From the NCBI RefSeq assembly GCF_021390335.1, contig NZ_JAJUXK010000001.1, positions 558,001 through 622,000 of the forward strand: DNA of 64,000 bases, read 5' to 3'. The position numbers and the translations under genes were made by a program. This stretch comes from Dyadobacter sp. CY343 (lineage in GTDB: Bacteria > Bacteroidota > Bacteroidia > Cytophagales > Spirosomataceae). Position 1 is the first letter of the stretch. Every line of letters begins with the position of its first letter. Below, piece after piece: positions 34,815 to 42,597 of the stretch. The notes beneath the pieces were generated by a model that worked only from the letters and a program-made list of their open reading frames with translations, had not been told where the DNA came from and made no database searches.

Positions 34815-35510
34815 TTATTTCCCTCCGTAAAAATAACGGAACCCTAACCCTATACTACCGGATGAAAGGTTCGGAGAAAAAGCATAAGTGACCGCATTTC
34901 CCGTCGATTTGACGTTCTCACCATTCGGATATTTGTTCTGAAAATTTTCTGTTTCTGAGAACTCGTAGCCAACACTGATCGGGTTCAGAAACGCAAATCC
35001 GCCGTATAACGCCCATTTTGGTGATACCCGCCAAACAACCCCGGCGCTAATGCCCGCACTTATGCTGATAGTATTAATTTTGCTTTCGTACACCACCAGA
35101 TTTTGCTCGACCGCATTGCTATTTTTGAATGCGTACCCCAGGTTCAGGGCCGGGCGTGCATATAATGCAAACTTATCATTCAGTGATTTGTAATATTCTG
35201 CAAAACGCTCAATCCCAAAGCTTATATCTCTCAATAGCGTTGGCTCGGGTTGTAACGCGCTATTGCTTGCCGTCGATAACGAATGCGTCAGTCCCCAGCC
35301 AAGCGCCCGGTTATCGCGGACAAACTTTCCGACTGAGAGATTGATATAATGGTTATATGCATTAAAACGAGGCGTGTTATCGGTCCGACTTACGCTATTT
35401 AAATTGTTAAAAAAGCTTCCGCTGACGAACGATTCCCCTGACTGAAATTGGGCTGTTGCGATATTTGTCAGGAAGATTATGAGCAGAAATGTGAGTATGG
35501 AATTTTTCAT
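34815..35510 (-). CDS. Outer-membrane beta-barrel protein
   Basis: 231 residues with a signal peptide cleaved after ATAQ. Alternating hydrophobic strands run through the sequence, and the C-terminus ends in an aromatic-rich final strand (GLGFRYFYGGK). Such small barrels belong to the OmpA-like/porin superfamily in Bacteroidota. The cargo or ligand is unknown. It follows the paralogue-like gene 35516-36196 by 5 bp, so the two form an operon. Confidence 0.8.
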   Translation of the reverse strand: MKNSILTFLLIIFLTNIATAQFQSGESFVSGSFFNNLNSVSRTDNTPRFNAYNHYINLSVGKFVRDNRALGWGLTHSLSTASNSALQPEPTLLRDISFGIERFAEYYKSLNDKFALYARPALNLGYAFKNSNAVEQNLVVYESKINTISISAGISAGVVWRVSPKWALYGGFAFLNPISVGYEFSETENFQNKYPNGENVKSTGNAVTYAFSPNLSSGSIGLGFRYFYGGK

Positions 35511-35515
35511 GGCTA

Positions 35516-36196
35516 TCAGTTTTTAGGGAAGATGTATTTGGCGATACGGAGTGTGATCAGGTTTGGAAAGCTCGTCGATATGCCGGTATTAAGCATAAAC
35601 ACACGTCCCGCATCATCTTTGGAAGGAACGTAATTGGCGCTCAACGAAAGAATATTCGCATAACCTTCAACAGCCCAGCCATTTTTCTTTGAAACATACG
35701 CAATACCCGGCTTGATGCTCAAACCATACTGCCAATACTCTCTTTTTTGCGTAACCGGCGTACTGCCCTGCGTTGAAGTTGTTTCTACAGATTGAAATTG
35801 TGGCCCTATTTCGCCGTGAAGAAATACGGACCAGTTGCTGCTTCCCAGCGTCTTGTACTGGCGGATAAATGGTAGCAATGCGATCCCCTGAGATAGCTGT
35901 GTATTTGTGAGATCGGCGGCTTCATACCTGTAACGATTATATTGCAGGTTGTATCGTACGCCCAGGCCAAGCATGGTACGTTCGCCGATCATTTTTCCGA
36001 ACTGGATCTCTGGCGCAATGCTTTGCACCCAGTTGCTGGAAGTATTCAGTGCTTCGGCCTTTTCTTTGTCCTTTTTTGTTTGACCTTCGAAACTGATCGT
36101 GCCGCCCACATATCCGGTTCCCTTTTGTATTTGTCCATAAACATTCCCTAAGGAGAGCCAGGTCCCCATTAAGGCAAATAGAAGAAGTTGTTTCAT
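35516..36196 (-). CDS. Outer-membrane beta-barrel protein, first of a pair
   Basis: 226 residues with a signal peptide (LLLFALMGTWLSLGNVYGQ). It has the same domain plan as its downstream neighbour: a glycine-rich first strand (KGTGYVGGTISFEGQ), alternating beta-strands and a final aromatic strand (LITLRIAKYIFPKN). Similar length and context suggest an old duplication, but the identity looks low by eye. It leads the operon with the second barrel 5 bp away. Confidence 0.8.
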   Translation of the reverse strand: MKQLLLFALMGTWLSLGNVYGQIQKGTGYVGGTISFEGQTKKDKEKAEALNTSSNWVQSIAPEIQFGKMIGERTMLGLGVRYNLQYNRYRYEAADLTNTQLSQGIALLPFIRQYKTLGSSNWSVFLHGEIGPQFQSVETTSTQGSTPVTQKREYWQYGLSIKPGIAYVSKKNGWAVEGYANILSLSANYVPSKDDAGRVFMLNTGISTSFPNLITLRIAKYIFPKN

Positions 36197-36285
36197 GACT
36201 GTTGTATTTAGTTAGACGGCGGCAATATACAGATCAATGTGTAACCCCGGAATCATTTAATTTTTTTTAACAAAAACCATAAAAA

Positions 36286-36314
36286 AAGAGGCGGCCCCAG
36301 GAAGACCGCCTCTT
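36286..36314 (-). terminator. Rho-independent terminator of tolC-like gene
   Basis: AAGAGGCGG (36286-36294) and CCGCCTCTT (36306-36314) form a 9-bp GC-rich stem. Read on the minus strand the stem is followed by TTTTTTTATGG. It lies 46 bp beyond the stop of the TolC-like gene. Confidence 0.88.
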
Positions 36315-36359
36315 AAAAATTACCGATACCAAATTTAACCTAACAAGATTTTGGGGGTC

Positions 36360-37670
36360 TCAAAACACCCCTTCCCAGTTTCCCTGGCGGTAATATTTTA
36401 GCAATTTCTGCTGCATTAAAAAATCATATTGAGCCTGAATAGCATTTGCCTGCGCTTTGCCCAGGTTGGCTTTGGCCAGCGTGTATTCAAAACTGTTTGC
36501 TATGCCTGCATTCAGCTTGCTTTCAACGATTGCGAACGAGGCGGTGAGCGATTCTACCTGCTGCTGGGCTGCGATATACCTGTCTGACATTGCACTCAGG
36601 TTCAGTACCGCCACTTCGATCGCTTGCCGCAGCGCCTGATTCGTCACATCCAAAGTATTCTGAGCCTGCCGCTCCTGCACTTTGGCCAGCTCCACCCGAG
36701 GCCGGGTTACCCACCGACCCATGATCGGGATATTGAGACCGAGACTGATGTAACCATTCCTGGTTGCGTTCAATTGGTTAAAGTAACTCAGATCTTTGTT
36801 GGAAGTAGCATAAAACGCCCGCATATTGCCGCCCAGCGAAAGCGAGGGAAAATTGTCTGCTTTGATCGACTTCACCTGAAAAGCGAAACTTTGCCGGTAC
36901 AATTCTGCACTTTTGATTTCAGGAAATGCCTTGCGTGCGTCTTCATAAAGTGTCAATGCATCCGAGGCGGGAACAACAGCATCTTTGGAAATAAGCGGCT
37001 CGAATTGAATATTATCGTCTGGCGGGATATTGATCCTTTGAAACAATGCAAGCCTGGCTGTGCGATAATTGTTCAGTGCCGTCACTTCTGCAAATTTGTC
37101 ATTCGCCAGCTGCGCCTTGATTTCATAAAGTAAGTTGGCGCCGATCGTACCTGCATTGACCTGCTTCTCAGTCCGGTCTACCTGTTCCTGGGAAGATACT
37201 ACCAACTGGCTCGCCGCTTCGAGCAGCGCCTTTGTTGCCAGGATATTCACGTATCCCTGCATTAATAATATGGTTTGATTATTCAGGATCGCAGTGCGGT
37301 TGGCGAGTGCTGATTCTTTCAGGAGTGTACCCTGGCGGATCTGATTCTGCAATTTGAAGCCCTGAAAAACGGGCATCTGGAAACCCACTCCGAGGATATT
37401 GTTAGCATAAACCTCATCTATATACGCATTGGTATATTGGTCGATGCTTCGGCCGACATTGATACTCTGGTCCGCGCCGATGGAGATTTGCGGCAGGATC
37501 TGCGACCGCGTTTGCCGCAACTGGGCCTGTGCCGCCTCCGCTTGCAGGTTTCCCGCCTGGTAAGTCAGGTTGTTTTTGATCAAAAGATCCACGCATTGGG
37601 ACAGAGTGAGCGTGTTCTGCGCCCGGACGAATGCCGGGAGCAGGCAGAGCATTATGATGATACGTTTCAT
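36360..37670 (-). CDS. TolC-family outer-membrane efflux protein
   Basis: 436 residues with a signal peptide ending FVRA-Q. The long coiled-coil helices and the duplicated outer-membrane efflux domain (about 20-210 and 230-430) are seen: LTLSQCVDLLIKNNL at the start, AAQAQLRQTRSQILPQISIGADQS, LNIPIMGRW in the middle and SFEYTLAKANLGKAQAN near the end. It forms the outer-membrane channel of tripartite exporters. The ABC ATPase gene lies 15 bp upstream in the same operon. Confidence 0.92.
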   Translation of the reverse strand: MKRIIIMLCLLPAFVRAQNTLTLSQCVDLLIKNNLTYQAGNLQAEAAQAQLRQTRSQILPQISIGADQSINVGRSIDQYTNAYIDEVYANNILGVGFQMPVFQGFKLQNQIRQGTLLKESALANRTAILNNQTILLMQGYVNILATKALLEAASQLVVSSQEQVDRTEKQVNAGTIGANLLYEIKAQLANDKFAEVTALNNYRTARLALFQRINIPPDDNIQFEPLISKDAVVPASDALTLYEDARKAFPEIKSAELYRQSFAFQVKSIKADNFPSLSLGGNMRAFYATSNKDLSYFNQLNATRNGYISLGLNIPIMGRWVTRPRVELAKVQERQAQNTLDVTNQALRQAIEVAVLNLSAMSDRYIAAQQQVESLTASFAIVESKLNAGIANSFEYTLAKANLGKAQANAIQAQYDFLMQQKLLKYYRQGNWEGVF

Positions 37671-37685
37671 GGCTAATAGGTATTT

Positions 37686-38348
37686 TCAGGCTAACCAGCC
37701 GTCTTTCAGGCGGACAACCCTGTTGCCGTACCCGGCATTCGTTTCTGAATGAGTTACCTGTACAATTGTTACTTTATCTTCCTGATTGAGTTTTTGAAAT
37801 AATTCCATAATCTCGATCGACTGTTCCGAATGCAGGTTACCGGTCGGTTCGTCGGCGAATATCACTTTCGGATTATGCACAATTGCCCGCGCTACACCTA
37901 CCAGCTGTTGCTGGCCTCCCGATAACTGGTGAGGGAAAAGGTCCTTTTTGGCGACCATATTAAAACGGTCCAGCAGCTCTGCAACCCGACTTTTCCGCTC
38001 CGATGAACCGGTTCCTTTGTATAAAAGCGGCGTTTCGATGTTTTCATAAACCGTCAGCTCGTCGATCAGGTGATAAGCCTGAAACACAAATCCGATATGG
38101 TGACGGTGCAGCTCTGTACGTTTCTTTTCCGAAAGTTTCTGAACAGGTTCATCGAGAAAAAGATATTCGCCTTCCGAAGGTTCTTCCAGCAAACCTAGTA
38201 TATGTAGCAGGGTAGACTTTCCGGAACCCGATGGGCCCATGATCGAAACGAATTCACCTTCTTTAATATGTAAATCAATGTGACGCAAAACGTAGGTTTT
38301 GCCAAATCCTGCCGGGTAATACTTTGATATCTTTTCTAGCTTAATCAT
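37686..38348 (-). CDS. ABC transporter ATP-binding protein, MacB/LolD type
   Basis: 220 residues from Met 38348; the upstream frame to 38417 has no domain content. Walker [10 protein letters not shown], signature LSGGQQQL and Walker [10 protein letters not shown] are intact. The Q-loop and H-loop (TIVQVTHS) fit the MacB/LolD clade that drives FtsX-type permeases. The signature ends LVGVARA rather than the usual RVAIARA. It shares an operon with the TolC-like gene; its permease is not adjacent, but two large FtsX-type permeases lie 4-9 kb away. Confidence 0.92.
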   Translation of the reverse strand: MIKLEKISKYYPAGFGKTYVLRHIDLHIKEGEFVSIMGPSGSGKSTLLHILGLLEEPSEGEYLFLDEPVQKLSEKKRTELHRHHIGFVFQAYHLIDELTVYENIETPLLYKGTGSSERKSRVAELLDRFNMVAKKDLFPHQLSGGQQQLVGVARAIVHNPKVIFADEPTGNLHSEQSIEIMELFQKLNQEDKVTIVQVTHSETNAGYGNRVVRLKDGWLA

Positions 38349-38615
38349 AAAAGTTTTGGATTTGAGATTTCGGGTTATAATTACGGACAAGCTGTTTGAA
38401 AAACAAAATCCGATCACCCGGCATCTCTTATGCCAATCCTATTTTAAAAAGCCTTGCCAAGAATGTAAGGTGTTGATTTTGAATAGGATATTTATTGTTC
38501 GCAAGTAGTGACCGTTCAAAAACGTACAAATGTGTACGGTTTCGGACGAAGATGCATAAATCCTGGTCCGCCAAAGGTGGCGTAGCCCGATTTTTAAAAA
38601 AGTTTGGAACATAAT

Positions 38616-39533
38616 TCAGGAATGAATTTCCATTTTGTACCCCACCCCATGAATGGCGGAGATTTTGATACTGTTGTCGGTGGCGAGCAGTTTTCTAAGT
38701 CTTGACACAAATACATCCACGCTCCGGCCAACCGTAATTCCTTCATCTTCCCAAACCGATTTGAGGATAAAATCACGTTCGAGTACCTGGTTGCGATGGC
38801 GCACGAACAAGTCTAGCAGCTTGGCTTCTCGGTAAGTGAGCTGGTGCTGGCTGCCTGAGGTTGTCAATGTGAGATTTTGGCTATTGAAAACCGAATTCCC
38901 AAAGCTGGTCTCAAATGCAGAAGTCGGTTTATCTTCGATAGGTAAGGCGCTGCTTTTTCTGGTTCTGGATCGTTTCCAGGCAAATAACCCCAACCCGGCG
39001 AGGCCGGTGCCGAAAGGAAATATCCACCAAGCGCTGAAAGGCTCAGCCGCTGCTTTTTGTAGATTAGGCTCAAAACTGACCTGCACGACAAAACAGCCAG
39101 CTTTTCCGTCGCGATTTTCGCAGGGCACGCCCCCCGGCTGGTTCAGGTCGAGCATATTATAACCCAGTTGCAGCGCGCCGGTTTCGCAGTTGAAGACCAT
39201 CACATTATAACTCCGCTCTATCTTTTGAACAGTAAGTGACTGTTTCAGCAGTTCCGGCAACTTCCGGTACTCGGCAAGGTTTTCAATGCGGACAGAAAAG
39301 GTATTGGCATCGATCTGGTTTACAGCAGGGATATTGGTCAATGAATCGCCATTTAGCAGCAATAAATGATGCGCAGTGCGGCGCAATGCCAGATTAACGT
39401 GCTCAGCAAAACGGATCGATTCATTATTTGCAAAAGCATTTTCTATACCCGACAACAGTACAACCACCGCCCAGATGAATAGGCGTTTTTGCAGGAATTT
39501 GAAACTGTTGCCGGATATGTCCATTAGCTGCAT
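38616..39533 (-). CDS. Membrane-tethered winged-helix transcriptional regulator
   Basis: 305 residues. A signal-anchor at about 16-35, a periplasmic part of about 130 residues with cysteines 116, 138 and 147, a transmembrane helix at about 168-186 (AWWIFPFGTGLAGLGLFAW), a short linker, and an OmpR/PhoB-type winged helix at about 215-305. The latter has LTYREAKLLDLFVRHRNQVLERDFIL and VFVSRLRKLL, then IHGVGYK as the wing. This is a one-component membrane regulator with DNA binding at the C-terminus, the opposite order to ToxR. The signal probably comes from the periplasm. It is preceded 4 bp upstream by the gene of a small exported protein. Confidence 0.88.
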   Translation of the reverse strand: MQLMDISGNSFKFLQKRLFIWAVVVLLSGIENAFANNESIRFAEHVNLALRRTAHHLLLLNGDSLTNIPAVNQIDANTFSVRIENLAEYRKLPELLKQSLTVQKIERSYNVMVFNCETGALQLGYNMLDLNQPGGVPCENRDGKAGCFVVQVSFEPNLQKAAAEPFSAWWIFPFGTGLAGLGLFAWKRSRTRKSSALPIEDKPTSAFETSFGNSVFNSQNLTLTTSGSQHQLTYREAKLLDLFVRHRNQVLERDFILKSVWEDEGITVGRSVDVFVSRLRKLLATDNSIKISAIHGVGYKMEIHS

Positions 39534-39537
39534 TCGA

Positions 39538-39786
39538 TTAGCACTTGTCTTTACCTGATGGATTTTTCTTGTTCAAAGACGGCCCAAACCAGTGGATTGC
39601 AGGGTTTACCATATTCGTTTGAACTGAGTCCGCCGCCTTTGCCGGTTCCGCTGCCTTTGTGGGTGTTGCTACCGCTTTTGCTTTCGGTTTGCGGGCTTTC
39701 TTATCATCCGCATCGTCCGAAGGCAGCGCCGCAGAAGTGGTTACAACCAGCAAAACCACACAAATAAAACCCCATGCATTTTTCAT
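39538..39786 (-). CDS. Small exported Lys/Ala/Pro-rich protein
   Basis: 82 residues from Met 39786, with a signal peptide (WGFICVVLLVVTTSAA). The mature part is a low-complexity Lys-Ala-Pro-Thr stretch (KKARKPKAKAVATPTKAAEPAKAADS) followed by VNPAIHWFGPSLNKKNPSGKDKC, with a single C-terminal cysteine. I do not recognise a family. Its stop codon is 4 bp before the start of the tethered regulator, and the promoter at 39813-39820 serves both. It could be a ligand or anti-activator for the regulator. Confidence 0.7.
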   Translation of the reverse strand: MKNAWGFICVVLLVVTTSAALPSDDADDKKARKPKAKAVATPTKAAEPAKAADSVQTNMVNPAIHWFGPSLNKKNPSGKDKC

Positions 39787-39812
39787 AATTTCCGATGTTT
39801 TAGTGAAGGAAA

Positions 39813-39820
39813 CAAATGTA
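39813..39820 (-). promoter_or_regulatory. -7 promoter element of the small-protein/regulator operon
   Basis: The minus strand reads TACATTTG, a TAnnTTTG match, 26 bp upstream of the ATG at 39786. Confidence 0.6.
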
Positions 39821-39942
39821 TCCGCCAATGGAGTTTTTGAGGTAAAACCGCTGTAAAACCTTGTTAACGAAATGTAAAAGCGCGTTGATAAGACAAACTT
39901 CATTAATTTTCCATTAAAACAGAACATAATACCTACGCTGGC

Positions 39943-41220
39943 GTGTTAGGTCAGCATAACACCACCACGTCCGATTTGAAAACAGTTTCTTCCCAGGATC
40001 CATACGCAGCGCTGCGCTACTCTGATTTTCGTTTTTATATCTCAAATACATTTCTTTTTTCCGCATCGATCCTCATTCAGGAGGTAATCGTAGCCTACGA
40101 ATTGTATAAAATGACGCACGATCCGCTGGCTTTGGGGCTGGTTGGGCTGGCTGAGGTGATCCCGTTTATTATGACTTCGCTGTTTGGCGGGCATATTGCC
40201 GATCAGAAGAACAAGATTACGATCATGCACATTAGTCTGGTTGTAATATTACTGGGATCGGTGATATTATATGCCGCTTTTCAGCCGGGTATTTATAATT
40301 CGCTTTCGCAAACGGAGCATTTGATTGTGATCTACTCCGTTTTTGCATTGATTGGTTTTGCAAAAGGGTTTTACTCTCCGGCATCCAGTTCGCTGAAACC
40401 GTTTTTGGTACCAAGAGCAATTTACCATAATTCTTCCACTTGGAGCAGTTCCTTTTGGCAGGCGGGCTCCATTACCGGGCCCGCGATCGCCGGATTCCTG
40501 TACGCCTACGTCGGACTTACGAACACACTGCTGATCGTGATCGCCAACTTTGTGGTCTGCTGGATATTGTTGGGAATGATCAAAACGCGACCTGAAATGG
40601 CCAGGATCACTACTCCTATCATGGAGAGTTTAAAGGAAGGGTTTCGGTTCGTATTTCGCACCAGGATCGTGCTTTACGCGATTTCACTCGATTTGTTCTC
40701 CGTGTTATTCGGCGGCGTAGTCGCGCTTTTGCCCGTTTTTGCTGAGGATATTCTGAAAGTCGGGCCGGAAGGGTTGGGGTTACTGCGCGCTGCACCTTCG
40801 ATCGGCTCGCTGCTCACCATGTTTGCGATGGCCTACTATCCGCCTACGCACAATGCCTGGCGCAATATGCTCATTGCGGTTGCCGGTTTCGGGATATTTA
40901 CGATCGTTTTTGCATTGTCTGAAAACTTCCTGCTCTCCTGCGGCGCACTTTTCGCGACGGGGGTTTTTGACAGTGTAAGTGTGATTGTGCGACAAACAAT
41001 CCTTCAAATTTACCCGCCCGATGAAATGCGGGGCCGCGTCGCGGCCGTCAACGGAATGTTCGTCAGCTCCTCCAACGAATTGGGCGCCTTCGAATCCGGC
41101 GTCATGGCCAAAGCATTCGGCACCGTACCCTCTGTGGTAATAGGGGGCGTTTTCACGATTGTAGTAGTCACCTGGATCTATTTCCGTTCGAAGGATCTGT
41201 TTTCGGTAAGGTTGAGTTAG
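39943..41220 (+). CDS. MFS transporter (MFS_3/EntS-like exporter)
   Basis: 425 residues starting at GTG 39943. Twelve hydrophobic segments are seen, with LALGLVGLAEVIPFIMTSLFGGHIADQKNK carrying the typical loop 2-3 motif. Related proteins export siderophores or drugs, but the cargo is not evident. The start is divergent from the small-protein/regulator operon across about 150 bp, so that regulator might control it. Confidence 0.85.
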   Translation: MLGQHNTTTSDLKTVSSQDPYAALRYSDFRFYISNTFLFSASILIQEVIVAYELYKMTHDPLALGLVGLAEVIPFIMTSLFGGHIADQKNKITIMHISLVVILLGSVILYAAFQPGIYNSLSQTEHLIVIYSVFALIGFAKGFYSPASSSLKPFLVPRAIYHNSSTWSSSFWQAGSITGPAIAGFLYAYVGLTNTLLIVIANFVVCWILLGMIKTRPEMARITTPIMESLKEGFRFVFRTRIVLYAISLDLFSVLFGGVVALLPVFAEDILKVGPEGLGLLRAAPSIGSLLTMFAMAYYPPTHNAWRNMLIAVAGFGIFTIVFALSENFLLSCGALFATGVFDSVSVIVRQTILQIYPPDEMRGRVAAVNGMFVSSSNELGAFESGVMAKAFGTVPSVVIGGVFTIVVVTWIYFRSKDLFSVRLS

Positions 41221-41246
41221 GGGTTCCGGTTTAATAGTTAAAATGG

Positions 41247-41254
41247 TATTTTTG
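41247..41254 (+). promoter_or_regulatory. -7 promoter element of the DUF433-DUF5615 pair
   Basis: TATTTTTG matches TAnnTTTG, 18 bp upstream of ATG 41273. The short leader would carry little regulatory sequence. Confidence 0.5.
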
Positions 41255-41272
41255 TATCTAAACATCACAGCT

Positions 41273-41503
41273 ATGTACATCTACAAAAATATTATTAGTG
41301 TGGAAACTGGCAAGAGAAGCGGGAAGCCGTGTATCCGCGAAATGAGGATTACCGTTGAAGATATATTACTTTGGCTGGCGTCAGGTATGTCTTTCGACGA
41401 CATTATTTCCGATTTCCCTGAACTCACGAAAGAAGATATCAGCACTGCGATGGAATTTTCGGCAAGTAATCAAAAGCGGATTTTCTACGATGTTGCTGCA
41501 TGA
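41273..41503 (+). CDS. DUF433-family protein, probable antitoxin
   Basis: 76 residues from Met 41273. It has the DUF433 winged/HTH-like fold: KPCIREMRITVEDILLWLASGMSFDDIISDFPELTKEDISTAMEF. DUF433 proteins are paired with DUF5615 PIN-like proteins in many genomes and are thought to act as antitoxins. It overlaps the downstream gene by four bases (ATGA), so translation is coupled. Confidence 0.88.
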   Translation: MYIYKNIISVETGKRSGKPCIREMRITVEDILLWLASGMSFDDIISDFPELTKEDISTAMEFSASNQKRIFYDVAA

Positions 41504-41844
41504 AATTGCTGATCGATCAAAATATTTCGCACAGAATCGTTCAGCAGATTGGTGATGTATTCACATCCATATACCATATCAGAGATTTCAATCTGATCAA
41601 TGCCGATGATCATGAAATTTTTATTTCCGCCAGGCAAAATGTGTTTGATGCCGTCATAACAATAGATGATGATTTTGTAAAATTGCTAAATCTGTTTTCG
41701 TCTCCTCCAAAAATTATTTGGGTGAGAACAGGCAATTGTTCCACGTGGGCTCTTTCTGAAATCCTTATTTCTAAATTTGATTCTATCAAGCTATTTGTAG
41801 CGAGCGAAGAATATGTTCTCTACGAGGTCTTCAAACCTGCTTGA
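41500..41844 (+). CDS. DUF5615 PIN-like protein, probable toxin
   Basis: 114 residues. The fold starts MKLLIDQNISHRI, with an acidic residue (D6) where PIN nucleases have their first metal ligand, and VITIDDDFVKL near residue 55 gives further acidic ligands. DUF5615 proteins are PIN-like ribonucleases paired with DUF433. The activity is inferred from the family. It starts within the stop region of the DUF433 gene. Confidence 0.87.
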   Translation: MKLLIDQNISHRIVQQIGDVFTSIYHIRDFNLINADDHEIFISARQNVFDAVITIDDDFVKLLNLFSSPPKIIWVRTGNCSTWALSEILISKFDSIKLFVASEEYVLYEVFKPA

Positions 41845-41945
41845 TTACGCTAACAGCCAACTTGTCGGCGGATTCATTTGAAGAAACGTTTGAAATATAT
41901 TTTCGCGTTTTTTATTTATATTTCGTTAGAATAAAACACTGAAAT

Positions 41946-42173
41946 ATGGTAAGCGAAGCAAAACCAAGCTCTGGCAATAGATTGAGTGATATTCAAATCA
42001 GCCTGCTGCGACTATTTGATCAGAATCTTAGTGAGCGCGAAACGATGGAACTCCGTAAAATGATGATGGACTATTTCGACGGCCGGCTTCGCAATGAATT
42101 GGATGAGGTGCTGGAAAAGAAGAAATACACGGAAAGTGATTATCATCGAATGCTTTCTGACGATAACTTTTGA
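41946..42173 (+). CDS. Small protein, probable antitoxin of the adjoining PIN toxin
   Basis: 75 residues, strongly helical and charged, with no known family that I can name. The C-terminus reads TESDYHRMLSDDNF. Its stop lies 4 bp before the GTG start of a PIN-domain gene, an arrangement typical of VapBC-type pairs, so an antitoxin role is inferred from position. Confidence 0.75.
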   Translation: MVSEAKPSSGNRLSDIQISLLRLFDQNLSERETMELRKMMMDYFDGRLRNELDEVLEKKKYTESDYHRMLSDDNF

Positions 42174-42177
42174 TCTG

Positions 42178-42591
42178 GTGATTCGAGTAGTCATTGATAC
42201 TAATTGCCTGAGAGCCTCAATTCCTCCCAAAAGTCCCTTTTATCAGTTGTATCTGGATTTTACAGCTGGAAAATTTGAATGGTATGTCAGCAATGAGATT
42301 CTGCTGGAATACGATGAAATCCTCACTCGTACATATTCTCACAACACCGCTCAATTCGTTCTGTACCAGCTCGCTGTCTCTCCAAATGTGGTTTATTCGG
42401 AGCCTGCATTCAGGTGGAATCTGATAGAGAATGATCCTGATGACAACAAATTCTCCGATCTAGCGATCAGTTCAAATTGTGATTACCTGGTAACAAATGA
42501 TACTGATTTCAATGTGTTCAAAACGTTGCCTTTTCCCCGACTGACAGTAATTGATCTGCAATCCTTCCTGAAAATCACCCGAGAACTTTAA
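42178..42591 (+). CDS. PIN-domain toxin (VapC-like, COG1569-type)
   Basis: 137 residues from GTG 42178, the start that gives the normal domain length; the longer frame from 42094 overlaps the antitoxin gene and reads as out-of-frame shadow. RVVIDTNCL is the first acidic metal site, EILLEYDEIL the second, and ENDPDDNKFSDLAI plus TNDTDF the C-terminal ones. The protein is a predicted ribonuclease. A small charged protein encoded just upstream is the likely antitoxin. Confidence 0.85.
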   Translation: MIRVVIDTNCLRASIPPKSPFYQLYLDFTAGKFEWYVSNEILLEYDEILTRTYSHNTAQFVLYQLAVSPNVVYSEPAFRWNLIENDPDDNKFSDLAISSNCDYLVTNDTDFNVFKTLPFPRLTVIDLQSFLKITREL

Positions 42592-42597
42592 GTACTT

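Noticed and set aside
42094..42177. Longer N-terminus for the second PIN toxin
   Set aside because: It overlaps the antitoxin gene and reads as Arg/Cys-rich out-of-frame sequence; GTG 42178 gives the family length.
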